Shown here piece by piece: positions 1-13,044 of a stretch of 64,000 nt of DNA. Every line of letters starts with the position of its first letter. The stretch's first letter is position 1. The translations under genes were made by a program, and so were the position numbers. The DNA lies in assembly GCA_017979445.1 (NCBI GenBank), contig CM030711.1, positions 10,075,221 through 10,139,220 of the forward strand, read 5' to 3'. This DNA comes from Akebia trifoliata (taxonomy: Eukaryota; Streptophyta; Magnoliopsida; Ranunculales; Lardizabalaceae). The notes beneath the pieces are model-generated. The model searched no databases. It saw nothing but the letters and a program-made list of their open reading frames with translations, and was not told the DNA's origin.

Positions 1-407
1 ATTGAGAAAGAAACCCCTCTGCCAGGGTCCTAGCCTTCAAATAAAATTTTCAATAATATATATATGCAGAATGTGTCGGCTAAAATATGAAATGTAACAT
101 TTTCTTAACTGTCGCAAATTTGAATAAGAAATGATACACAGACACGCACGGATGCATAGAGCAAGAGAGATGCGAAACAGGTCACATAATTGCACTAAAA
201 ATGAAAAACAAGAGGATCCATGTCTGAATATTCTTTTGCAACTTACAATCAAACTTATCATGAATTAAGGTGACAATAGTCTTAAGGGAAGTAACTGAAA
301 CGCTGCTGGTAGAAGAGATGAACACTCTGAGACTTGATAATAAGGGGGGGTTGTAAATGTCCCAATAGGACTATAGTGATGCTCCCAGAATGGACAAACA
401 AAGAAGA
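1..407. other. 3' flank of epoxide hydrolase, no gene seen
   Basis: This stretch lies downstream of the epoxide hydrolase stop codon and should include its 3' untranslated region. No convincing coding sequence or clear polyadenylation signal was found on the minus strand. Confidence 0.4.
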
Positions 408-3400
408 TCAAAACTTCTTGATGAAGTCGTAAATATGTGTGCTGATTTCATCAGCCTTTTCTTGCTGGATGAAGTGAGCAACTCCTTCCATTACAACTAC
501 TTCCTTCAGGAGCGGCACGTCTTTCTTGAATCCATCTCCATTTACATATTCTTTCATACCCGGGATACCATACATCAGGTCCAAGTCCCCTACAATGAAC
601 TTAGTTGGTACTTTTACTTGTGCCCCGGTCCATGGTGCTGTGTGCTCCCAAGTTCTGACAAAAGAAAAAAATATTACTATTCAAGTCGAGCTTATCAGCC
701 CGCAACAAATACTCTAAAATGAAAGGAATAGTGCATAAAATAGAAATTGGATCTAGATTAAGCATAGAACAATTACATCAATAATATTAAATCACAAGAA
801 ACAGAACAAAGTTTTGGGGTTTATTCTTGGTCATTTTTTTGTTATGAGAAAAACGGTGCAAATGAAGATCTGAAGGATATAATAAAAATGGAAGGAAAAA
901 TAGAGCAATCACACAAGACAAAGATTTACGTGGTTTGGCAACAGAGCTTTCTTCTTCACTAAGATAGGGTGAAAATAATGTACACAGGTGTTTATAATAT
1001 ACTCCACACTCAATCTCTCACCAAATCCCACAATTTGGCTACCCAGCTGGAATAATGAATTAAAGATCACTACCCACAATACCCAAATTTATAATGAGGA
1101 AGACTACGATTAACTAAGATTCAAATTATAGGTGAAGTGAAACTCTAAGCATAGTGGCTGGTAGTAGAACTAGAAAATCACTTCGACAAGAAATCCAATC
1201 ATAATATAATAAGAGTGCTGATTTTTGAACTCAACCTGACAGGGGGACTCAAAACTCACTGATGTGGCATGGGCAAAGAACCGTAGATTCTCTCTCAGGA
1301 TAGACAACCGACTTGCCATCTGCAGTTGTGCATCCCGAGGTTACAATTGCTTATCCCGAGCAAAAAAATATACGGTTCTTTGCACATGACATGTCGGTGA
1401 GTTTTTGAGTCTAACTGTCAGGTTGAGTTCAAAAATCATTAGTCAAATAATAATAAGAGTTAGGATCCAAAACTATGTCCCGTTCCCATAATAAGGGTAA
1501 GGTGTCTGCATGACACATTTTTGTTGGAGTTTAGAACACCAATGGCTCTTAACCAAGGTTGTAGCCCAATGTGTTTGACCTCCAATAAAAATGTGTCACA
1601 TAGACACCTAATGGTGTCATAGGAATTAGGAATGGGACACTATTTTGGATCGCAACTCTAATAATAATAGATTAGGGATCCAGTCAAGTGTCCCATTCTT
1701 AACCAAGGTCAAGTGGCCCCCCATTTTATGCCACATCATTTTTCGGGACCCACTGACCGTATGGAAATGTGGTTCATTCCTTGGTGAACCTATGTACCGA
1801 AAATCGAAGTGTTTGATAATCAACATTTTAAATTAGACAATGGATTCACATCACCAATTCTTGAAAAAAGAATTTAAATCCAATGATTATAATTCATTCT
1901 TAAGACAATGGATTCACATCACCAATCAAACTGATTTTTTGGGTGTAGATTTACCGGGGGATGGACCACATATCCATACGATTAGTGGGTACGGGAGACC
2001 TGACTGGATCATGGTTTTAAAACTCGGTTTCACATCTGGTCTTGTCCATGCCAAATACTGAGTCGTCTCGGACGAGTTTTTCGATACTTTTGAGACATCT
2101 CGTTCAACAATGAGAAAAATGAACGTGGGGTTTTAAATCTGGTCCAACACATTGACTTGTCCGTCTGTCTCGTCTATGCCTAATACTGAGACGACTCGGG
2201 CGATAAGCCACAGTTTCGGTCTCGGACCAGTTTTGAAACAATGGACTGAATCCCTACTCATAATAATAACCCATTCCCACTGTACAACATTTTTTCTTTT
2301 CCTTAAAGTAGGGATTTAAGCCAATCTTTGTAGCAAACATACATGTCCATAGCTCGGTAGTAATTTAATCCTCCAGTGAAGCCGCTTTGTTCAAAGTTGC
2401 TAGCGAAATAAGCAATGTCTTCTTCAGACAACCAAGAAGGCAAGGAAATTGGAGTAGTGAGTACTTCAAGTCCTGTTTCTTTGGGTATTATGAGTGGACT
2501 TGGATCACGCAAGGTTAGAAATTTCTTCACTACTGTTGCAGCACCAACACGAGCGAACTCCGCTTCCATCTCACCAGGCTCCTACAACAGCAGATTTAAG
2601 CAAAATATACTTAGTTATCATGAGCTGAGTATCACACTCATGTAAGGATTGGATGATGAGTAATCATTGAAGCAGCGAAAACATTTAACCAATTGGAGTT
2701 ATAAAATAGTTCATGGAGTCATCACAACTTTAAAAAAAAAAAAAAAAAAAAAAATCGATTAAACCTGCAATATGAAAACTGAAGTCCAATTACAGTCCAT
2801 GTAAAAATCAATGTCATCAATTTTATAGAATTGACGGTTCAACAATGGTTACAAATCTACCGATAAAATAAAAATCCATGATTTCAAATCTAGGTTAGGT
2901 TCCCTTGATTCATGGAAAAAATACATTATCCCTGCCATTTAAACACAAAATCCAATGGATGAGATTTATGGTATCTCCAAGATCCTATTTTATATTTAGA
3001 AAATAAATGTTTAAATCCTTAAAAATAATTATTTTAATAAAAATTACAAAACCTTTTTACTAACTCAACCAAGATTTTCAAAATATCATATGAGTCCTCC
3101 TGATTGTCAAACAAGACAACAAGTGAGAAAACTCAAAATGAATATCCGTATCGTCATGGAAGGATGCCGAGATGACTTGGGTCTTACTCTCAGACGAGAT
3201 TGGATTATTTTGGACCAAAAAATTAAAATATCTCGATTCACGACCTTATAATCACATTAATTTATAAAATTACATAATCTTTTTTGACTGATGATAAAAT
3301 GACGCGCTGAAACATACGTGGCTGATGTGGTAAGTGCACAGAGTCGTAGATCTTTTTTCCTTGTATATCCAGAAGAAAAATATATATGGTTTTGTTCCCT

Positions 3401-6400
3401 TGCCATGTCAGCTGCGTACATTTCAACACGTCCATTTATCACAACTCATCTTTTTATTTTTATGTTGTCTTCAAATTCTTCATAATCAACATTTTAAATT
3501 AAACAGTATAATAAATCGACATGGCAAAACATATGCAGTGTCGTGGCTGATGTGGTAAGGGCACATAACCGTTGATCTTTTTTTCTTTCTATATCCTTAA
3601 GAAAAAGATTTATGGTTTTGTGCCCTTGCCACGTCAACCACATACAGATCATGTATGTTTTGCCATGTCGATTTATCACTAATCTTTAAATTACAAAAGA
3701 GTTGTGATAAATGGATGCCCTAAAGCATACACAGTTTGAACGTGACGGACATGGCAAGTGCACAGAACCATAGATCTTTTTCTTCGGGATACACAAGAAA
3801 CATGATCTACAATTATATGCATTTGCCATGTCAGCCACATACAGATGGCGTATATTTTAATACGTTGTTTTATATTAGTCCTTATAAATGGGCCTTCCTG
3901 ATACGTTGGCACGTGCCACCCACTCATTTCATCAATGAGATCCTTTAATAACCAAGAATGCTGATAATATGAGGCGGTTTTGGCACACACACTTGACGCA
4001 TTTGCTCACAACCCAATAAGTGTTTGACATGTAGCACGAATGACATCATTAATTGAGAGATTCTCTCTCTTGCTGGCTGCCTATATATTTATTTTTTAGA
4101 TTTCAAATCATAAAAAAGTTGTTGGCCCACAGTGATTATCACATTACAATCCAACAACACATAGTCTTGGATGAGATTTAAAACCATGGCTGAAAATGAC
4201 CGAAAGGCCCTCAATTTCATCCTCTTGCAACACAGACACTTTGAAGGAGAGGTGGAACGTTGAGTTCAAGATTAGGGTGCAATTTTTAAGGTAAGAAAAA
4301 ATACTTCGGCAGATATTGAAAATAAGGGACGAATCGTCCAATACATCTCACTATCATCAATGAACGAGACGGATAGACAAGTCAAATGTATGACAAGATT
4401 TAAAATTACAGCTCATTTTTTCTCATTGTTGAATGAGACAACTCAAACATATCAGAAAACTCTTCCAAGACGACTCGGTCTCGTTCATGGATGATAGGAT
4501 GAGACAACACGTCAAAAATGAGTTTTTAAACCATGCTTTCAGCTGGTTTCTCACGGAATAAGGCATTAAATGCATGTTGTTAGTGTCAGGTTATTGAATT
4601 TTGATGATATGACACAGTTTGTTGCTAACCACTTAACGCCATTTTCTCTCTCTTGCGCATAGTGAAATAAAGAAAACTTTCTAATCTGATCACCTCGTGA
4701 CATTAAAAACATGATTTGATGCAATACACTTGTAGATGAAAAAAATATATGAACTTAAAAAAAATATATATATTATTTTTCACTGTGGACTTTTATTTTT
4801 AAATTTGGGTGTTCATTGGTTGTCCATTTTCGACACCTTAGATCAAGCTCAAAAAATAATATTATTTAATTTTTTTGTTTGAATATGAATATTTTCATGA
4901 AATCTAAAAGGTTTATCTATAAGTTTCACCAAAACTTGGAGGGATACATGAAAATTATTCTTTTTAAAATATTATAATAAATGTAAATTGACCCAACCAA
5001 ATTGAACAAAGGTGCAATCACATTCAATCAATTTGATAAAGGCTTATTTGAGGCACCACAGCTACCATATTGTGTGGGAATAATCACAATGTTTACTATT
5101 ATAATGAGACGTGGATATAGGATCGTTGATATCAAAATTTTCTTCCAAAAATGCTCCTAACATAATTTAAACTTAAATACTAATTATTAGTCTTTCAAGT
5201 CAGAACAAACATTAATGCAATATATTAAATTATTCTTTTACTCACTCTCTCTTCTTATTTGAAGGTATGAAGGTTTCAACAAGGAATTCGTGAAGTACAA
5301 TACCCTTAGAACTTGCAAAATAGGTTAGAAATGATCATGAAAACCTCAACTCTTAATTTAGGGGTTGTTATAAAATCTTGACAACCAAAGACAAAAAGAA
5401 CATCAAATGAAATTTAATTCAACAGGTTAGTATCGAATTATCTAATAGAGAATTGATGTATAGAATCTAATTGAATCTGCTTGAAAGGACTTAGTAAATT
5501 CCTAATGTTACACACTCTCATAGGTTATTATTAAGTCCTTTCAAGTAGATTCACTAAAGTGAAATCCTTTCCTTACTAATAGAGTTAAAAGAAAAAAAAA
5601 AATTTAAAACCTTACTAAGGATCATTTTTTCTAAATAGATTACCACATCATAAATCCAACACCACAACCCTCTAATTTTCATAAAAAAATTCATATAAAA
5701 AAAATTCAAAAAAGAATTTCTTTTGAACTCAATCTAATATTTTAAAAATGAACGGCTACTGAACTTTCACATAACTCCTAAACTAAAAAAATAAAATTTA
5801 ATGATGAAAAATAAATTTTTTTTTTAAAATTATTAAAATCTCATCCTCTACAACCACAGAGCATCAAATCATGCTTTTGGATGCCACGAGGTGAGCCCAA
5901 GGAACCCTTAGTAAGGGTGAAATCCTTACTTAGTAAGACTAGGGACTCTTCAATAAAATCCCATTGAATCACAATGAAAATCTCCAATATAACTTTCATT
6001 CCAATAAAAGTTGGTTGTTTTTTTATTTATTTTAATTATGATAATTTCATCATTTTTTTAAGAGTCTTGATGAATGCATGTGGTTTTGGGTACGTGGTTC
6101 ATTCGAGGCTGACGTGGTAAGGGCATAAAATCATAGATCTTTTTCTTGGGAATACATAAGAAAAATATATGTGGTCCAGTGCCCATGCCATTCATCCTTG
6201 TACTCAAAATCACGTGTATTCTTATCATTGCTCCTTTTTTTTTTTGTTAAATTTGGATCTTTAGTTTAATGTGATACATTGGGAAGAAACGGTGTGGGTC
6301 CCAATAGAGCGTCCCTTATTAGAAGAGACGGAGAGCTGAGGTAATTTGTGGTCCTATCATATTAAATACCACAAATAAAACAAGAGATAGTGTGAGAGTA

Positions 6401-8907
6401 GCGCCAAAACAAGGACAAAAATCTTTCTTGTTGTTGTTGTTGGAGTTGGGGATGGTGTAAAGAGCAGGAAACATTACCTGGACTCTGCACATGTAGTAAT
6501 CGTCACCAAATAAGGCACGGAAGCCCTGTAGATATCTTACTGAAGGGTTTCGAGGCAAAAAAGGTACACTTAAGTTCACCAAGGCCTTAATCCGGTCCGG
6601 CCGAAACAAGCATAAATGCCAGCGATCAAGGCACCCCAATCATGCCCAACCACAAACACCTAAGGGTGTCAATGGATAGCCTAGGGGTGGTTATAAAATC
6701 TTGACAACCAAAAGAGAAAAAAGAACATCAAATGAAATTTAATTCAATAGGTCAGTATCGAATTCTCTAATAGAGAATTGATAGAATTATTGAATCTGCT
6801 TGAAAAGACTTAGTAAGTTACTAATGTTACACACTCAATATAGGTTCCTACTAAGTCCTTTTAAGTAAATTCAATAAAGTGATATCCTTTCCTTACTAAC
6901 ACGATAAGATTTTGAACCTTACCAAGGATCATTTTTTTAAAATAGACTACTGCATCAGAAATCCAACACCACAATCATTTAATTTTCATAAAAAAAAAAA
7001 TCATTAAAAAAAATTCAAAAAAGAATTTCTTTTAAACTAAATCCAAGATTTTAAAAATGGACGGTTAGCGAACTCCCAAACTAAAAAAATAAAATTTAAC
7101 GGTGAAAAATAACTTTTTTTTTTCAAAATTATTAGAATCTCATCCTCTACAACCCTAAAGCATCGTATCATGATTTTGGATGCCAAGAGGTGAGCCCACG
7201 GAACCCTTAGTAAGGGTGAAATCCTTACTTAGTAAGACTAGGGACTCTTCAATAAAATCCCACTGAATCACAATGAAAATCTTCAATATAACTTTCACTC
7301 CAATAAAAGTTGGTTTTTTTTTTATTTTTATTTTTTTAATTATGATAATTTCATCATTTTTTTTTAAAGAGTCTTGATGACTGCATGTGGTTTTAGGTAC
7401 ACGGTTGATAAGAGGTTAATGTGGCAAGGGCACAGAATCATAGATATTTTTCTTGTGATCTATGATTTTGTGCTCTTGTCATTTATCCTCATACCCAAAA
7501 TCACGTGCATTCATCATTGTTCTTTTCTTAATTTGGATCTTTAGTTTAATATGATACATTGCGAAGAAATGGTAGGTCCCAATAGAGCGTCCCTTATTAG
7601 AATATACAAAAGGCCTTTTGTAGTAGGTATTTGTGGTCCTATTATATTAAATACTACAAATAAAACAAGAGATAGTGTGAGAGTAGTGCGAAAACAAGGA
7701 CAAAAATCTTTCTTTTTCTTGTTGTTGGAGTTGGGGATGGTGTAAAGAGCAGGAAAGATTACCTGGAATCTGCACATGTAGTAGTCGTCACCAAATAAGG
7801 CACGGAAGCCCTGTAGATATCTTACGGAAGGGTTTCGAGGCAAAAAAGGTACACTTAAGTTCACCAAGGCCTTAATCCGGTCCGGCCGAAACAAGCATAA
7901 ATGCCAAGCGATCAAGGCACCCCAATCATGCCCAACCACAAACACCTATTAAGTATTAACAATCAGATCACTTTTAATAATTTTGGACTGTCAGAGAATC
8001 ACTTTTCGACTAGAGAGAAATTACTAAAAAAGTAGAAAAAAAAAAAAATGTAGAATTCCCATTTCAACGGACTAATCATTTTAATTATGAAAATGGTAAC
8101 TTATCAATTTTTTTTGGAATTGATTTTTTACCAAATAAGAAAATTTGATTAAAATTACTAAAATGCCTCTTCGCGTTCATTTTTAAACAGCATATTTTTG
8201 GTAATGGTATTTTTGTAATTTAACTTCAAAATTTTCATGTTTGATAAACAAATTTATTTTCAAAAACGATAATCTACCGTCTTTGAAATTAAATTCTGAT
8301 TCAAGATTTCAATTTTTGAATACCAGTTAGTGTTCATTATTAAACAACATATTTTGGTAAGAGTATTTCTGTAATTTAACATAAAACCTTTTTCTGTTTA
8401 GTAAAAATTTTAATTTTACCGTTTTCGAAATAAAATTCTGATTCCAGATTTCAATTTTTGAATATCTATCAAACAACATATTGTTTTTTTTTTGTAAATT
8501 AACTTAAAAAAATTTACTGTTAGATAAACCAATTTAATTTTGAAAAACTGTAATTTACCGTTTTCGAAATTAAATTCTGACTCCAAATTTCAGTTTTGAA
8601 TTGTTAGATTCTAGAATCGTATTTTACTGACCTGGTCATGACCAAGGGAGTCGATGAGGGAGACTATATCGCCAATAATATGGTGAACAGAGTAGGCTTG
8701 GAAGCAAGGTGGAGCATCAGTTCCGCCATAGCCGCGCATATCAGGAGCCACAGCTCGGTAGCCATGAGAAGCGAGGGAGACTATCTGGTGACGCCAGGAG
8801 TACCAAAGCTCAGGAAAGCCGTGAAGTAGGAGAACAACTGGGCCTTGGCCTTTCTCTGCTATGTGCATGTTTATGCCATTAACTGCTATCGTTCTGTGCT
8901 CTATCCC

Positions 8908-8913
<6 letters not shown>
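408..8913 (-). CDS. Soluble epoxide hydrolase (alpha/beta-hydrolase fold), four exons
   Basis: Exons on the minus strand are 8913-8632, 7945-7763, 2581-2343 and 654-408. Each junction has GT/AG signals, and the exons join in frame to 316 residues plus stop, the usual size of plant cytosolic epoxide hydrolases. These enzymes open fatty-acid and other epoxides to diols. Visible motifs are the oxyanion-hole HGFPE at residues 31-35, the nucleophile motif GHDWG with Asp about 101, lid tyrosines in DDYYMC and NYYRA, the acid in GDLD, and the catalytic His in GVAHF near the C-terminus. I chose the ATG at 8913 because it opens the conserved start (MEGIEHR). An upstream in-frame ATG at 8952 would add a tail encoded only by the CT microsatellite. 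No signal peptide is seen. Intron 2 is about 5.2 kb and holds a duplicated, broken copy of exon 2. Intron 3 (655-2342) holds two MITEs and, near 900-1010, a Copia-LTR-like stretch. Family call is secure; substrate is unknown. Confidence 0.93.
1205..1445. mobile_element. Fold-back MITE in intron 3
   Basis: A long imperfect inverted repeat. The left arm contains TTTTTGAACTCAACCTGACA, and the right arm carries its complement ending near 1432. Inner arms also pair (CAAAGAACCGTA with TACGGTTCTTTG). It has no coding capacity and fits a MITE or fold-back element. Exact ends and target duplication are unclear. Confidence 0.75.
1449..1672. mobile_element. Second fold-back MITE in intron 3
   Basis: The left arm (from AAGAGTTAGGATCCAAAA) pairs with the right arm ending near 1670 (TTTTGGATCGCAACTCT). 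Inner arms around GACACATTTTTGTTGGAG and CTCCAATAAAAATGTGTC pair as well. Flanks are AATAATAA-like on both sides, possibly a target duplication. It abuts the previous MITE but has unrelated termini. Confidence 0.7.
3287..3890. mobile_element. Three clustered copies of a fold-back repeat
   Basis: Three imperfect palindromes of roughly 160-190 bases occur near 3287-3443, 3509-3680 and 3700-3890. Each has an arm like GGTAAGGGCACAGAACC followed by TAGATCTTTTT, a short loop, and the reverse complement with TGCCCTTGCCATGTCAG. Degenerate copies recur near 6100-6210 and 7395-7510 inside the tandem duplication. All lie in intron 2 of the epoxide hydrolase. Confidence 0.7.
5361..7948. repeat. Tandem duplication of about 1.3 kb containing exon 2
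   Basis: Two adjacent direct copies run at 5361-6662 and 6684-7948. Both start with the same motif (GGTTATAAAATCTTGACAACC in the right copy) and share the same order of intron sequence, a fold-back repeat remnant, and an exon 2 copy with its splice acceptor at the right end. They differ by scattered substitutions and small indels, so the duplication is not very recent. The whole array lies inside the epoxide hydrolase gene. Confidence 0.9.
6478..6659 (-). pseudogene. Duplicated epoxide hydrolase exon 2 with one-base deletion
   Basis: This is the second copy of exon 2. It keeps an AG acceptor (6660-6661) and a GT donor (6476-6477) but is 182 bases long against 183 in the intact copy at 7763-7945. 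The missing base is in the codons after GHDWGALIA, where the intact copy reads AWHLCLF, so the frame breaks just after the nucleophile motif. It also encodes Val for Phe near the exon end. Splicing it in, alone or with the good copy, would disrupt the enzyme. I read it as a decaying cryptic exon in intron 2. Confidence 0.88.
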
Positions 8914-8940
<27 letters not shown>

Positions 8941-8941
8941 C
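8914..8941. repeat. (CT)n microsatellite in the epoxide hydrolase leader
   Basis: An almost pure CT run lies directly before the start codon, reading GA on the coding strand. Such runs are common in plant 5' leaders. It creates a spurious in-frame extension (repeated Arg-Glu) upstream of the real start. Confidence 0.9.
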
Positions 8942-9017
8942 CACTCACTCACACAGACACACTCAAGACTGAACTTCCAAACGTGAGGTCTTCAAGAGTT
9001 CAAGGCGAACAATTTTC

Positions 9018-9025
9018 TCTTTATA
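9018..9025 (-). promoter_or_regulatory. Candidate TATA box of the epoxide hydrolase gene
   Basis: On the minus strand this reads TATAAAGA, about 105 bases upstream of the chosen ATG. That would put transcription start near 8990 and give a 5' leader containing the CT repeat. Spacing fits a plant core promoter, but the call rests on the motif alone. Confidence 0.45.
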
Positions 9026-9029
9026 ACTT

Positions 9030-11700
9030 TTAGGGTAAATTACATTTTGACCCCTATGACTTGGCATAATTTTATGTCTACCCTTACCTTTTAATAATTT
9101 CACTTATCCCCTCGTTAAAAACTTTAGTTAATATTCCAATGTGATTTTACCATTTTATTTTTATATTTTTTATTGTAAAAAAATAAAATTGAATTTAAAA
9201 AAAAAATAATGTCCTAAATTATACTTATCTAGGTAATTCTTCCATTATCAACTCTTAATAGAATTTCGATGATTAAAAAGTAAAATTGTTTTTCTGAAAA
9301 TTAAAAAGTATGTTAAAATTGTCACAATTGTTTTTCCAGGAGAAAAACTACTATTCCAAAGAGCAGGAGCTGGAGTACTCTGTGGAGGAGTTGGAAAAGT
9401 AATTCTGTGCAGAAAGGGCGTTTGACAATCAACTCTGTGAAGTATTGGCGGAAGTACTTTTGTGTTGGAAGTCTGTTTGGGAACCATACTGACTTCTCAT
9501 GACTTCTAGAAAAAAGACCAGAATACCCTTATATTATATTAGTTACTATTTTTTATTTTTTAGTATCGTAATATGCCTTCAAACTATACTGTTTTTGACA
9601 TTTTAACTATAAATATTAATATAATATAATATAATATAATAAATATTAATATAATGTGTTTAAAATGGGGTTATTTTCGTAGAAAATTAATAAAACGGGG
9701 TATTTCGGTAAAGTTAGGGGTATTTCGTAGAAAATTAATAAAGTTAGAGGTATTTCGGTAAAATGAGCCGTTAGAATATTACTCCCCGCAAGATGCGAAA
9801 TTGAGAAGTAGGTTTAACGACTTTTTCATAAAGAGCAATTTTTTGCTCTTGCGCGGAATAATTCTTCGAAAGAGTTGTTTATCTAAATTATCCAAACGAC
9901 TTCTAACTCCCCGCAAGAGTCAGAAGTAGCCAAGGAGTCCTATCCAAACGCCATCTTTATTGCCACACCTACTTTAGAGTACATCAAGTATACCTATGAT
10001 AAATCTTTAGTAGTCTGACGTATTGGTTTGCTCTATGTGAAAGTTAATGTCGCGGTACAAGTTTTTTATTTTATTTTATAATAAAGATAAGACATTATTC
10101 AAACTTAAAGTTGAATCTGCAATTGATTACCAGAGATCCAGAAGTTATAAAAAAGGGGGAGTGAAAATAGAATATTTTAGGGGAATTTAGTCATACCCCT
10201 CCACTTTTAATTTGATGAATAGTTAGTAAAATTCTATAAGAACATCTCCAAGAATGCCCTTTATATTAAAGAGTATATTTTGTCAAAATCTAACAAATGT
10301 TATTTTAGCTAATCTAAAATTTGTTAGGTGTTCTAATTAACTTAACAAATCTTTCATTTGTTGAAAATTGACTCAAATCTTAATAAGAGTCGACCTCGCA
10401 TTTTGGAATTCAAAAACATGATCCGATGTCACAGGTTTCTAGAGAATGAAATTCTAAGAACTTTGATATAAAAAAATAAAACATATAAAAAAATATTATT
10501 TTTTCCCGTTGATTTATTATTTTAAGTTTTGAGAGTTCGGTAGTTGTCCATTGTATAAAGCTTAAAAATTAAATGTGTGTTTGGTAACACTTCTGAAATC
10601 TGAATGGAGGTGGTCCACCATTAAAATTTAGACTTCAGATGTCTTAATCTTATTTTTTATTTTCAGATTTAAGAACAAGAAGATATTTTCAACCACAAAA
10701 AATCAGCCATAGAAAGTTGCTGGACGAAGTTCTGAAATCTGAAAAAATTATTTTATACCTAAAATACCCTCCTCAAAATATTCCATCACTTATCCCTCTT
10801 TTATAAAAATCTTTAAATCCTTACCTCTCCTTTCTCTTCTACATCTCCTTCTTGTCCAACTCGGCTGTCAAGATCCACAAAGGTATGTGCATCTACTACT
10901 TTTGTAAAACCTCGAGTTTTCGATTCGTATATTGAGAAAAAATAAATAATGGAATTTTGAAAAAAATCTTGAAAGTTGGACTTAGGGGTAAAATTTTAGG
11001 ATGTTTCTGATCATTTTTAATGGAATCTGACCTCATCATTAGATTCAAAATGATCGAGAAACATAGTTTAGCTTGTAAGTACGCTCAAGTGTGAGTCTGA
11101 ATAGAAAAATTACAAAATCCTCGATTATCAAGTTAGACCAGATTAAAATAAGGATGTTTTGCTAGAGAAAGAATTATTAAAATTTGATTAAACCATTAGG
11201 TTCGTAATAAAAAATTATTAAATATGGACTATTTATTTGTCATTTTTGGAGATTAAGAAGTCGAATTATCGTCAAAAACGAAAATGACGTCAATTTTAGG
11301 AGTCACCTCAGGTCAAAAATATAAATTTTTGTTAAAGATAGAATTTGTAGAAATTGACTATATCATTAGATTCGAAACAAAAAATTAGGCAAAATAGAGT
11401 ATTCATTCGTCATTTTTGGAGTCCAGATGGTCAAGTTATCATCAAACGAAATAATAGGCGAAATACCGATTTCGTCCCAAATTTTATATAAATAAAATTT
11501 TAATTTTTTTTATATACTTCGTCTTCTCCAACCCGTCCAACAACCAACAATTTAAAAAAAAAAAATTATTATTATTATTTTTTTTAACTTCAACCTCAGA
11601 TCCACGACAAATGGCTTACCGTCGTCGACCGACGCAGAAGGGAGAAACGTCCGCAGCCATGTTTTCTACAAAATCCACCCAAGCTCTTTTCATTTCACTT
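9030..11700. other. Intergenic AT-rich DNA with MITE remnants
   Basis: No gene is recognised. Around 9400-9960 are CCCCGCAAGAG/GCTCTTGCG motifs and an end reading CCTATCCAAACGCC, related to the repeat at 30049-30290. Around 10575-10760 a short element begins GTTTGGTAACACTTCTGAAA, with relatives in inverse orientation near 41600-41660. These resemble hAT-type MITE termini but are degenerate. Confidence 0.45.
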
Positions 11701-11744
11701 TCTTTTTCGTCCCGTATCGTAAAAAATTAGCCATATTTATATAT

Positions 11745-12010
11745 GGGAATTTTGAAACTTTGACATCGAATTTCGTCAATTTCTGGATCAAACCATCATC
11801 CGTTGTAGAAGGGAGAAAGAACGACGACGTCGAAATCTTCAAAACCACCAGGCCAGATCCCAAAATCAGTCATCTCGAAGTACGAGTCATCTCGAATTTC
11901 GTGCTGATCGCCTCGATATCCGTGCACATGTTTCAATTCCGTCGCCTAGAGATTGTAAGGAATTCTCAATTTCTATTAGTAATCGTAGATTGTGAAAATT
12001 GCATTTATGA
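11745..12010. repeat. Dispersed repeat shared with 56110-56345
   Basis: About 260 bases match the reverse complement of 56110-56345. Shared blocks include TCAATTTCTATTAGTAATCG and an AGAAGGGAGAAAG segment. A reading frame partly survives in both copies (a KPSS..EGRK motif), but there is no recognisable domain. Probably part of an unclassified retroelement or its LTR. Confidence 0.65.
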
Positions 12011-12633
12011 TTTTATTAAAAATTTGTGATGAATTTCTAAAAATATCGAATTCAATTTGTTATTTCAAATTCACGTCAGAGCTTGCATGTTTGATATGTT
12101 TAATTGTATTTTATAACAAATTATACGTTGGTAGGATATTTCACTAGGTTATTTCCGTCAGTTGGGTCCTGTGCATCGCTTGGACCCCGTTTTGGTTTAA
12201 GTTTTGTACTTTTTCAATGTTATTGATAAAGATGAATTTCATAGTTGAAAAAATGATTTAATATTCAATGAACTCATATTGAGTTGATGAATATTAGAAA
12301 GTGAATATTTTATTTGAGAGATTGAAAACTGTAAAAAAATTGAAAAAATGAAAAAGGGTATGAAACTGTAAAATGTCAGAATCACACCTGAGGGGTGCAT
12401 TTTACATTGTTGTGTTGTGTGTAGGTTGGTGAACGGATATCCAGGGATAATATTATTGGTTGCATGTTTATTTACTTTCTGTTAATGCGAGACGCTGCTA
12501 ACGTTTTCGTTCCATTATTTATTTTAGGCCGACTGGCTACAGTTGCATGATAGGAAACTGGATATCAATTCTCAACCTTATATTGTTAATTTCTCTGTTA
12601 TTTTCAAATGAAAATAATATATATATATATATA

Positions 12634-13042
12634 GGGGGCGGTTCAAGGGCCATATGAGAAAACATATGAAAAAACTTTCGTTTTTCAAAATAAGAGTTAG
12701 AGGTTTTGGATTGAGCTGATTTTTTGCAAGGATGGTCACTATGATGAAAAGATCATCTTCACAAAAAATCAGCTCAATCAGAAACTTCTAAATCCATCAA
12801 AAGTGATTTACAAATTAGTGATAAAAAGTGGTAAAAAATCGACGGTCCACATTCTAAATCACTTTTAATGGGGTTGGAAGTTTCAGATTGGGTTGATTTT
12901 TTTTTTTTTGGATGATCTTCCCATCATAGAGATCATCCTCACAAAAAATCAGCTCAATCCAAAATTTCTAACCCATATTTTAAAATTTTATAAAAAACGA
13001 AAGTTTTTACATATGTTTTCTCATATGGCCCTTGAACCTGAC

Positions 13043-13044
<2 letters not shown>
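12634..13044. mobile_element. TA-flanked nested-palindrome element, copy A
   Basis: Bounded by (TA)n on both sides. The left end GGGGGCGGTTCAAGGGCC pairs with a right end whose complement reads GGGTCAGGTTCAAGGGCC. Inside the terminal arms are two hairpins, each built from GATTTTTTG..GATGATC arms, around a central segment containing GACGGTCCA. It encodes no protein. The core is shared with copies B, C and D while the outer arm is its own. Confidence 0.82.

Noticed and set aside
8611..8952. Longer epoxide hydrolase start at 8952
   Set aside because: The extra residues are encoded by the CT microsatellite and are not family-like. The ATG at 8913 opens the conserved N-terminus.
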